Shown in pieces: positions 55,695 through 64,000 of a stretch of DNA of 64,000 nucleotides. Within the stretch, counting starts at the first letter, position 1. Every line of letters begins with the position of its first letter. The notes under the pieces were generated by a model. That model saw only the letters and a program-made list of their open reading frames with translations. It was not told where the DNA came from and made no database searches. This DNA is from Nonomuraea sp. SBT364. Lineage in GTDB: Bacteria; Actinomycetota; Actinomycetes; Streptosporangiales; Streptosporangiaceae. Made by a program: the position numbers and the translations under genes. The DNA is taken from NCBI RefSeq assembly GCF_001083785.1, contig NZ_LAVL01000015.1, positions 1 through 64,000 on the forward strand, given 5' to 3'.

Positions 55695-56876
55695 TCAGGG
55701 TTCGATCAGGATCTTGATCGCGCCGTCCCGCTTCTTCTGGAACGTCTCGTACGCCTCCGGGGCCCGCTCCAGCGGCACCCGGTGCGTGGCCAGGTCCATC
55801 ACGCCGAGCGGATCGGCGTCGTCGGTGACCAGCGGCATCAGCGCGCCGACCCACCGCCTGACGTGCGCCTGGCCCATCCGCAGCGAGATGCCCTTGTCGA
55901 ACATGCGCAGCATCGGCATCGGGTCGGCCATGCCGCCGTAGACGCCGATCACGGAGATGACGCCGCCGCGCCGCACGGTGTCGATGGCCTGGTTGAGCGC
56001 GGCCAGGCGGTCCACGCCGGCGTGGCTCATGAGCTGCGCGGCCAGCGCGTCGGGCAGCGCGCCCGTCATGGTCTGGGCCAGCTTGGCGGCGGGCGAGCCG
56101 TGCGCCTCCATGCCGACCGCGTCGATCACGGAGTCGGTGCCACGCCCGGAGGTGAGCTCCCTGACCGCCTCCGGCACGTCCGTGGTCTCGCTCGCGTCGA
56201 CGACCTCGACGCCGTGGCGGCGGGCCATCGCCAGCCGCTCCGGCACGCCGTCGACGCCGATCACGCGGTGGCCGAGATGGCGGGCGATGCGGGCGCACAT
56301 CTGGCCGATCGGGCCGAGCCCGAAGACCGTGAGGCTGCCCCGCTCGGGCAGGTGCGCGTACCGGACCGCCTGCCAGGCGGTGGGCAGCACGTCCGACAGG
56401 TAGACGAACCGCTCGTCGGGCGGCCCCTTCGGCACCTTGATCGGGCCGAACTGGGCCTGCGGCACCCGCAGGTACTCGGCCTGGCCGCCCGGCACCTGGC
56501 CGTACAGCTTGGTGTAGCCGAACAGCGCGGCGCCCATGCCGTGCTCGCGGACCTGGGTGGTCTCGCACTGGGCGTACAGCTCCAGGTCGCACATCCGGCA
56601 GTGGCCGCAGGCGATGTTGAACGGCACCACCACCCGGTCGCCCGGTTTGAGCGTGGTGACCTGCGGGCCGACCGCCTCGACGATCCCCATCGGCTCGTGC
56701 CCGAGGATGTCGCCCGCGCTCATGAACGGCCCGAGGACCTCGTACAGGTGCAGGTCAGAGCCGCACAGGCCGGTCGTGGTGACCTTGATGACGGCGTCGT
56801 TCGGCTCCTTGATCTGCGGGTCGGGGACTTCCTCGACCCGCACGTCGCGCTTGCCGTGCCAGGTGACGGCCTTCAT
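55695..56876 (-). CDS. Zinc-dependent alcohol dehydrogenase (formaldehyde/threonine dehydrogenase-like)
   Basis: 393 residues of the MDR family. Catalytic zinc ligands in TGLCGSDLHLY and GHEPMG, structural zinc Cys residues in CGHCRMCDLELYAQC, NAD-binding FGLGPIGQMCARIARHLG and VIGVDGVPERLAMA. The long linker and IDAVGMEAHGSP segment resemble glutathione-independent formaldehyde dehydrogenases. ATG 56876 has GGAG about seven bases upstream. Divergent from the prenyltransferase-encapsulin genes across a 230-bp gap. A functional link to terpenoid metabolism is not supported. Confidence 0.85.
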   Translation of the reverse strand: MKAVTWHGKRDVRVEEVPDPQIKEPNDAVIKVTTTGLCGSDLHLYEVLGPFMSAGDILGHEPMGIVEAVGPQVTTLKPGDRVVVPFNIACGHCRMCDLELYAQCETTQVREHGMGAALFGYTKLYGQVPGGQAEYLRVPQAQFGPIKVPKGPPDERFVYLSDVLPTAWQAVRYAHLPERGSLTVFGLGPIGQMCARIARHLGHRVIGVDGVPERLAMARRHGVEVVDASETTDVPEAVRELTSGRGTDSVIDAVGMEAHGSPAAKLAQTMTGALPDALAAQLMSHAGVDRLAALNQAIDTVRRGGVISVIGVYGGMADPMPMLRMFDKGISLRMGQAHVRRWVGALMPLVTDDADPLGVMDLATHRVPLERAPEAYETFQKKRDGAIKILIEP

Positions 56877-57058
56877 GGCAACTCCTTCACGATGGTGGCG
56901 GCCGCCCCCCGGCCACCTGGGCTGCCGCATACCCTCACATCTCCCCCCTAGACCGCACCGCGCGAATCGGCCCCGGGTGTCATGACAAACCCACGGACCA
57001 GGCGTTCTTCGTTCGGAAAAAACTCGGTCGGGTCAACCGGCTTTACACCCTCCGTATT

Positions 57059-57069
57059 CGGTGAGTAAC
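57059..57069. promoter_or_regulatory. Recurrent element CGGTGAGTAAC at the encapsulin operon promoter
   Basis: An 11-bp sequence whose exact reverse complement occurs at 58201-58211 before shell gene 1. Here it overlaps a possible promoter: TTTACA at 57042 and TAACTA at 57066, 18 bp apart. Candidate operator for a regulator of the compartment genes. Confidence 0.4.
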
Positions 57070-57106
57070 TACTGGTAGTGAACGGTGGACAGAAGGAGCC
57101 CGGCTG

Positions 57107-58156
57107 ATGACGGTGAGCTTCACCCCCAACCTGCTGGGGCCGCGGATCGACGACCGCCTGATCGGTTTCCTCGACGAGTGGCGAGCGCCCGTCTCGGATC
57201 CGGACGTGGTCGCGGCCTACAGGTTGCTCGTCGAGTTCATCCTGGGCGGTGGCAAGCGCATCCGGCCGCAGTTGTGCTACTGGGGGTGGCGAGGAGCGGG
57301 CGGCCCCGACTGCGCGGAGATCATCAGCGCGGCGGCCGCCCTTGAGCTGTGCCACGCCGGCCTGCTCATCCACGACGACATCATGGACGGCAGCGATCTG
57401 CGCCGCGGCCAGGCCACCGTGCACCGCAGCCTGGCCCGGCTGCACTCCGGGCCGGGCGCCGAGGCGTTCGGGCGGGCGGGCGGCATCCTGCTCGGCACGC
57501 TGAGCCTGGCCTGGTCCGACACGCTGCTGTCGTCCTGCGGGGTCGACCCGGCGCGACTGCGGGCGGCCCACCATGTGTTCGACGCGATGCGCACCGAGGT
57601 CATCAGCGGCCAATACCTGGACATCCTCGCCCAGCTCCGGGCCGGCGTCAGCGTCGAGCAGGCGCTGACCACGATCCGCTACAAGACGGCCAAGTACACT
57701 GTGGAGCGCCCGCTGCAGATCGGCGGCGCGCTGGCCGGGGCGGACCCCGAGTTGCTGCAGGCATACTCGGCGTTCGGGCTGCCGCTGGGCGAGGCGTTCC
57801 AGCTGCGCGACGACGTGCTCGGCATGTTCGGCTCGTCGGATGACACCGGTAAGTCCGCGCTCGACGACCTGCGCGAGGGCAAGCAGACCGTGCTGTTCGC
57901 GCACGCGGTGCAGCGCGCCACGCCCGCGCAGCTCGCCTATCTGCGCGCCTGGCACGGCAATCCCGACCTGACCGAGGAGCACGCCGAAGAGGTGCGCCAG
58001 ATCCTGACGGACACCGGCGCGCTCGCCGAGGTCGAGTCGATGATCGACGAGCGCGTCCGGACGGCGGTTCGCGTGCTCGACGCCACGCCGATCGGGTCCG
58101 AGGCCCGCGTCGCGCTCACCGTCCTGGCCGCCGAGCTGGCGCATCGCGACAGCTGA
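57107..58156 (+). CDS. Polyprenyl (farnesyl-type) diphosphate synthase of the encapsulin-geosmin locus
   Basis: 349 residues, all-helical trans-isoprenyl diphosphate synthase. The first Asp-rich motif is H89-DDIMD (90-94) followed by GSDLRRG; the second is LRDDVLGMFG (D235, D236), with KTAKYT before it and GGGKRIRP near residue 47. It condenses IPP with allylic diphosphates in the cytoplasm; the product is likely farnesyl diphosphate, the geosmin synthase substrate, but chain length cannot be read reliably. ATG 57107 has AGAAGGAG eight bases upstream. No long disordered extension is present, so there is no obvious cargo-loading tail. 109 bp before shell gene 1. Confidence 0.9.
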   Translation: MTVSFTPNLLGPRIDDRLIGFLDEWRAPVSDPDVVAAYRLLVEFILGGGKRIRPQLCYWGWRGAGGPDCAEIISAAAALELCHAGLLIHDDIMDGSDLRRGQATVHRSLARLHSGPGAEAFGRAGGILLGTLSLAWSDTLLSSCGVDPARLRAAHHVFDAMRTEVISGQYLDILAQLRAGVSVEQALTTIRYKTAKYTVERPLQIGGALAGADPELLQAYSAFGLPLGEAFQLRDDVLGMFGSSDDTGKSALDDLREGKQTVLFAHAVQRATPAQLAYLRAWHGNPDLTEEHAEEVRQILTDTGALAEVESMIDERVRTAVRVLDATPIGSEARVALTVLAAELAHRDS

Positions 58157-58164
58157 CCGGCGCT

Positions 58165-58195
58165 CCGGGCACGGCGGGCGCTTCTTGCTGCCCGG
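58165..58195 (+). terminator. Hairpin between prenyltransferase and shell gene 1
   Basis: CCGGGCA (58165-58171) pairs with TGCCCGG (58189-58195) over a 17-base loop without a U-tract. It could be a weak terminator, which with the element that follows would give shell gene 1 a separate promoter. Confidence 0.35.
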
Positions 58196-58197
58196 CC

Positions 58198-58215
58198 ACG
58201 GTTACTCACCGTAAC
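58198..58215. promoter_or_regulatory. Double inverted repeat upstream of shell gene 1
   Basis: ACGGT-TACTC-ACCGT (58198-58212) and GTTAC-TCACC-GTAAC (58201-58215) are two overlapping inverted repeats with 5-bp arms and 5-bp spacers. They contain the reverse complement of the 57059 element. A regulator binding site shared by both promoters is likely. Confidence 0.45.
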
Positions 58216-58265
58216 TGAACTTTCCTCTCCGTAAGGTCCGACATTCTCCTGATTGGTGGTGCACG

Positions 58266-59672
58266 ATGACAGAAACGACAGAATCGACCGCTCCCGGCAA
58301 CGGGCATCAGCTCAGCCTCAGCACCGACGCCGCACGCAATCTGGCCACGACCACCAAGACCGCCCCGCAGATGCAGGAGATCACCTCCCGCTGGCTGCTC
58401 AAGCTGCTGCCATGGGTGCAGACCTCGGGTGGCGTCTACCGGGTCAACCGGCGGCTGACCTACACGCTGGGCGACGGCCGGATCACCTTCAGCACCACCG
58501 GCTCCGAGGTCCGGGTCGTGCCCGCCGAGCTGTGCGAACTGCCCATGCTGCGCGGCTACGGCGACATCGAGGTCCTCGAAGCCCTCGCCTACCGCTTCGC
58601 CCAGCGCGAGGTGGAGCCCGGCGAGGAGATCGTGCGCGAGGACGAGCCGATCGACCAGCTCGTGCTGATCGCGCACGGCCGGGTCGGCAAGGAGGGCCAG
58701 GGCGCCTACGGCGACACGCAGAACCTGGGCGTGCTCGCCGACGGCGACTACCTCGGCGAGCAGTTGCTGGCGGGCGGCGGGCAGTGGGAGTTCACGGCGA
58801 AGGCGAAGACCGCCACCACCCTGCTGACGCTCTCCCGCGAGGACTTCCAGCAGCTCCTGGACCGCTCGCCGAGCCTGCGCGAGCACCTTGAGGCGAGGCA
58901 GGCGGCCAACGACCGGGCCAGCAACGACTATGGTGAGGCCGCGATCGACATGTCGTCCGGGCACAGCGGCGAGCCCGTGCTGCCGGGCACGTTCGTCGAC
59001 TACGAGCTGAGCCCGCGCGAATACGAGCTGAGCGTCGCCCAGACGGTCCTGCGCGTGCACAGCCGGGTCTCCGACCTCTACAACCAGCCGATGAACCAGC
59101 TCGACCAGCAGCTCAGGCTCACCGTCGAGGCGCTGCGCGAGCGCCAGGAGGACGAGCTGGTCAACAACCGCGACTTCGGCCTGCTGCACAACGCCGACTT
59201 CAGCCAGCGGGTGCGCACCCGCACCGGCCCGCCCACCCCTGACGACATGGACGACCTGCTGTCGAAGGTGTGGAAGGACCCGGCGTTCTTCCTGGCCCAC
59301 CCGCAGACCATCGCCGCCTTCGGCAGGGAGTGCAGCAAGCGCGGCCTCTACCCGCAGTCGAGCGAGGTCAGCGGGCACCGGGTGCCGGCCTGGCGGGGCG
59401 TGCCGATCTTCCCGTGCAACAAGATCCCGGTGTCGGGCCGGCGCACCAGTTCCGTGCTGCTCATGCGGACCGGTCAGGAGAGCCAGGGCGTGGTCGGCCT
59501 GCACCAGACCGGCATCCCGGACGAGTACCAGCCGAGCCTGTCGGTCAGGTTCATGAACATCAATGAGAAGGCCGTCGTGTCCTACCTGGTCAGCGCCTAC
59601 TACTCGGCCGCCGTCCTGGTGCCCGACGCGCTGGCCGTGCTGGAGGACGTCGAGATCGGGCGCGAGGACTAA
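58266..59672 (+). CDS. Family 2B encapsulin shell protein 1 with inserted cyclic-nucleotide-binding-like domain (EshA-like)
   Basis: 468 residues. An N-terminal arm ([21 protein letters not shown]) and the HK97-fold shell domain (residues 20-95 and about 228-468: [79 protein letters not shown]) are interrupted by a CNBD-like insert at about residues 95-220 ([21 protein letters not shown]). The phosphate-binding cassette keeps E165 (YLGEQLL), but the Arg that binds the cyclic phosphate in CRP is replaced (W174). The protein should self-assemble into a capsid-like compartment; it is not a DNA-binding Crp protein, as no HTH is present. GGTGG is the SD before ATG 58266. Followed by a paralogue. 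Confidence 0.9.
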   Translation: MTETTESTAPGNGHQLSLSTDAARNLATTTKTAPQMQEITSRWLLKLLPWVQTSGGVYRVNRRLTYTLGDGRITFSTTGSEVRVVPAELCELPMLRGYGDIEVLEALAYRFAQREVEPGEEIVREDEPIDQLVLIAHGRVGKEGQGAYGDTQNLGVLADGDYLGEQLLAGGGQWEFTAKAKTATTLLTLSREDFQQLLDRSPSLREHLEARQAANDRASNDYGEAAIDMSSGHSGEPVLPGTFVDYELSPREYELSVAQTVLRVHSRVSDLYNQPMNQLDQQLRLTVEALRERQEDELVNNRDFGLLHNADFSQRVRTRTGPPTPDDMDDLLSKVWKDPAFFLAHPQTIAAFGRECSKRGLYPQSSEVSGHRVPAWRGVPIFPCNKIPVSGRRTSSVLLMRTGQESQGVVGLHQTGIPDEYQPSLSVRFMNINEKAVVSYLVSAYYSAAVLVPDALAVLEDVEIGRED

Positions 59673-59699
59673 CAGAACGTTTCCGGCCAGGGATTGGTG

Positions 59700-61073
59700 G
59701 TGTTTCGGTTGACGGAGTTGGACGCCCGGCTGAGCCTGGACACGGCGGCGGCGCGCAAGCTCGCCACGACGTCCAAGACGGCTCCGCACATGCGGGAGAT
59801 CTCCCCGCGCTGGCTGCTACGCGCGCTCCCCTGGGTGGAGCTCGCGGCCGGCGCGTACCGGGTGAACCGCCGCCTCACCTACGAGGCGGGCGGCGGCCGG
59901 GTGGCCTTCTCCCATACGGGGACGCGGCTGCGGGTGGTGCCGCCGAGCCTGACCGAGCTGCCCTTCCTGCACGCGTACGAGGACCGTGCCGTGCTGGAGT
60001 CCCTGGCCGGGATGTTCGAGCAGCGCGAGTACGAGCGCGGCGAGGTGATCGCGCGGGAGGGATCGCCGCAGAACGAGCTGATCCTGCTCGCGCACGGCAA
60101 GATCGCCAAGCTGTGCATGAGCACGTACGGCAACAGCGTCGCGCGGGGCATGCTGTCGACCGGTGACCACGCCGGCAGCCGTGCGGGCAGCAGAACGACG
60201 CCGTGGGAGGTCACGCTGGCGGCTCGCACCGCCTGCACCGTGCTGGCCCTGCCCTGGCAGGCGCTGGACGACCTGGCCGGGCGCCGGCCGTCGCTGGGCG
60301 AGCACCTCGCGCGGCGACCGGCCGGGCCGGCCAACAAGTACGGCGAGGCCGCGATCGACGTGCTGTCCGGGCATCGCGGCGAGCCCGTGCTGCCGGGCAC
60401 GTTCGTCGACTACGACCCGGGCCCCCGGGAGTACGAGCTGAGCGCCTCCCAGGCCGTGCTCCGGGTCCACAGCCGGGTCGCGGACCTGTTCAGCGACCCG
60501 ATGGACCAGACCGAGGAGCAGCTCAGGCTGACGATCGAGGCGGTGCGCGAGGCGCAGGAGCGCGAGCTGGTCAACAACCCGGAGTTCGGGCTGCTGCACG
60601 CCGCCGCCCCGGGGCAGCGGCTGACCACCCGGACCGGCCCGCCCACTCCCGCCGACCTGGACGACCTGCTCTGCCGCAGGCGCAAGACCCGCTACTTCCT
60701 GGCCAACCCGCTGGCCATCGCCGCGTTCGGCAGGCAGTGCAGCGCCGCCGGCGTCTACATGGACAGCATCGTGCTCGACGGCAGCACGCTGGCCGCCTGG
60801 CGGGGGGTGCCGATCCTGCCCTGCGACAAGATCCCGGTCAGCCGGGCGGGCACCAGCTCGATCCTGGCCTTCCGGACGGGCGAGGACGAGCAGGGGGTCG
60901 TCGGGCTGCACCAGACCGGCGTCCCCGACGAGTACCGGCCGGGCCTCAGCGTGAAGGTGATGGGCATCGACGAGCACGGGATCACCACCTACCTCGTCAG
61001 CGCCTACTACTCGGCCGCGGTGCTCGTGCCGGACGCGCTGGGCCTGCTCGGCGACGTCGAGGTACACAGTTGA
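59700..61073 (+). CDS. Family 2B encapsulin shell protein 2, divergent paralogue
   Basis: About 457 residues, collinear with shell protein 1 from [21 protein letters not shown] onward, and sharing blocks such as [38 protein letters not shown] and [21 protein letters not shown]. The CNBD-like insert (about 59960-60300) is more degraded: the GE of the cassette is lost ([11 protein letters not shown]) and the Arg is absent, while the W-E-V/F-T motif is kept. Start choices are TTG 59694, GTG 59697, GTG 59700 (AGGGA upstream) and TTG 59709; the last aligns with shell 1's ATG behind a copied GATTGGTGGTG. Two shells in tandem suggest a mixed two-component compartment. 24 bp precede the geosmin synthase. 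Confidence 0.88.
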   Translation: MFRLTELDARLSLDTAAARKLATTSKTAPHMREISPRWLLRALPWVELAAGAYRVNRRLTYEAGGGRVAFSHTGTRLRVVPPSLTELPFLHAYEDRAVLESLAGMFEQREYERGEVIAREGSPQNELILLAHGKIAKLCMSTYGNSVARGMLSTGDHAGSRAGSRTTPWEVTLAARTACTVLALPWQALDDLAGRRPSLGEHLARRPAGPANKYGEAAIDVLSGHRGEPVLPGTFVDYDPGPREYELSASQAVLRVHSRVADLFSDPMDQTEEQLRLTIEAVREAQERELVNNPEFGLLHAAAPGQRLTTRTGPPTPADLDDLLCRRRKTRYFLANPLAIAAFGRQCSAAGVYMDSIVLDGSTLAAWRGVPILPCDKIPVSRAGTSSILAFRTGEDEQGVVGLHQTGVPDEYRPGLSVKVMGIDEHGITTYLVSAYYSAAVLVPDALGLLGDVEVHS

Positions 61074-61082
61074 TCCTCATGA

Positions 61083-63248
<2,166 letters not shown>

Positions 63249-63303
63249 TGCCTCTCCGACGCCTGTCCACACCGATGAAACCGATATTCCGACTCGGTGG
63301 AGG

Positions 63304-63334
63304 TTGACCTCACGTTTGGTTGAGGTCGCAGACT
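63304..63334 (+). promoter_or_regulatory. SoxR/MerR-type promoter of the quinone oxidoreductase
   Basis: TTGACC (63304-63309) and CAGACT (63329-63334) are 19 bp apart, the long spacer of MerR-class promoters. Between them CCTCACGTTTGGTTGAGG (63308-63325) is an inverted repeat (CCTCA...TGAGG) very close to the SoxR box. SoxR of actinomycetes responds to redox-active compounds and is known to control quinone reductases. Confidence 0.75.
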
Positions 63335-63380
63335 GCTCTGCGAGGGCGCCGCGATGGTCGGCGCAGGAGGAGTGATGGTC

Positions 63381-64000
63381 ATGCGACAGGTATCGGTCAA
63401 CCGATTCGGCGGTCCCGAGGCGCTGGAGGTGAACGAGGCACCGGATCCCTTCGCGGGTCCAGGGCAGGTCGTGGTGGGCATCTCCGTTGCCGACATCATC
63501 TTCCTCGACACACTGCTGCGCAGCGGCGCGGGCAAGGACTATTTCCCGCTCCGTCCGCCGTACGTGCCCGGACACGGGGGCACCGGGCACGTGATCGCGG
63601 TGGGCGAGGGCGTGGACCCCGGCTGGATGGGACGCCGCGTCGCCGTCGGAACGTCCGAGGGCGGCTATGCGGAGCAGATCGCGGTTGCCGCAGAGGAGCT
63701 GACAGCGGTGCCCGACGATCTGGGGCTTCCGGAGGCGGCGGCGCTCCTGCACGACGGCCCTACGGCGGTGAACATCATCGACGTCGCCTCGATCAACGAA
63801 GGAGACCAGGTTCTGGTCACCGCCGCCGCGGGCGGTACGGGCGCGCTGGTGGTGCAACTCGCGCGCGCGGCCGGAGCCCGCGTCGTCGCCGCGGCCCGCG
63901 GCGAGCGCAAGTTGAAGTTGGCCCGGGAGGTGGGCGCCGAGGAGGCGTTCGACTACACCGAGGCCGGTTGGATGGACAAAGTGCGGGCCGCGACCGGCGG
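63381..64000 (+). CDS. Zinc-type NADPH:quinone oxidoreductase, truncated by window edge
   Basis: 206 codons visible, no stop before the right edge. MDR-family quinone reductase: MRQVSVNRFGGPEALEVNEA, YVPGHGGTGHVIAVGEGV, LHDGPTAVNIIDVASINEG and the nucleotide-binding VLVTAAAGGTGALVVQLARAAG. The residues that hold zinc in alcohol dehydrogenases are absent, as in QOR enzymes. AGGAGGAG ends nine bases before ATG 63381; ATG 63375 is too close to it. The gene has its own SoxR-like promoter, so it is probably a redox-stress gene unrelated to the upstream encapsulin operon. It matches the type of target SoxR has in Streptomyces. Confidence 0.88.
   Translation, partial: MRQVSVNRFGGPEALEVNEAPDPFAGPGQVVVGISVADIIFLDTLLRSGAGKDYFPLRPPYVPGHGGTGHVIAVGEGVDPGWMGRRVAVGTSEGGYAEQIAVAAEELTAVPDDLGLPEAAALLHDGPTAVNIIDVASINEGDQVLVTAAAGGTGALVVQLARAAGARVVAAARGERKLKLAREVGAEEAFDYTEAGWMDKVRAATG

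Noticed and set aside
58266..61073. Crp/Fnr-type transcription factors
   Set aside because: Although a cyclic-nucleotide-binding-like domain is present, there is no helix-turn-helix, and the flanking sequence is the HK97-type shell fold.

Overview
The window is very GC-rich and shows features typical of actinomycetes: GTG and TTG starts, dense stop/start overlaps, antisense shadow frames over most genes, several ECF/SigE-type sigma factors, a Spo0M homologue, a geosmin synthase and CBM2-bearing cellulases. A soil actinomycete, probably of the Streptosporangiales (Nonomuraea-like), is the best guess; that placement is inference. No tRNA, rRNA, CRISPR array, insertion sequence or prophage was seen.

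Layout. 1-935: TetR regulator translationally coupled to a phytanoyl-CoA-dioxygenase-like gene cut by the left edge. 1113-7097: LacI regulator, Tat-lipoprotein sugar-binding protein, two permeases and a Cys-type sulfatase in one tight operon, followed by a P-loop kinase; this reads as uptake and desulfation of a sulfated sugar. 7099-10984: a divergent pair of secreted cell-wall enzymes (GHL10/DigH-like hydrolase and a transglycosylase-amidase protein) sharing a nearly identical C-terminal domain. 11040-14397: ribose-type ABC importer. 14401-34934: housekeeping and accessory genes, including a DUF1206 membrane protein, two sigma-factor operons, an orphan cytochrome oxidase subunit I, a HAD phosphatase fused to a HerA/DUF87-like ATPase, a TrkAH potassium system, a sulfotransferase-glycosyltransferase pair, Spo0M, STAS and MarR proteins. 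35052-37208: class A penicillin-binding protein. 37284-52655: a cellulose/mannan degradation island with a CelR-like LacI regulator, Ser/Thr kinase, GH12, AA10 LPMO, GH5 mannanase, GH9, GH48 and GH6. Three perfect TGGGAGCGCTCCCA operators lie before celR, GH48 and GH6. 52663-56876: DUF1992, FolP2-like, anti-sigma kinase, epimerase and alcohol dehydrogenase genes.

57059-63248 is the most interesting region. A polyprenyl diphosphate synthase is followed by two tandem HK97-fold shell proteins, each with an inserted cyclic-nucleotide-binding-like domain (family 2B encapsulins, EshA-like), and then a complete bifunctional geosmin synthase. The four genes are on one strand with short gaps. They suggest a two-component protein nanocompartment dedicated to geosmin formation: the prenyltransferase would supply farnesyl diphosphate, the two shells would build the compartment and the cyclase would act inside it. 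Packaging and shell co-assembly are inference. An 11-bp element recurs in opposite orientation upstream of the prenyltransferase and of shell gene 1.

63304-64000: a MerR/SoxR-type promoter drives a quinone oxidoreductase that runs off the right edge.
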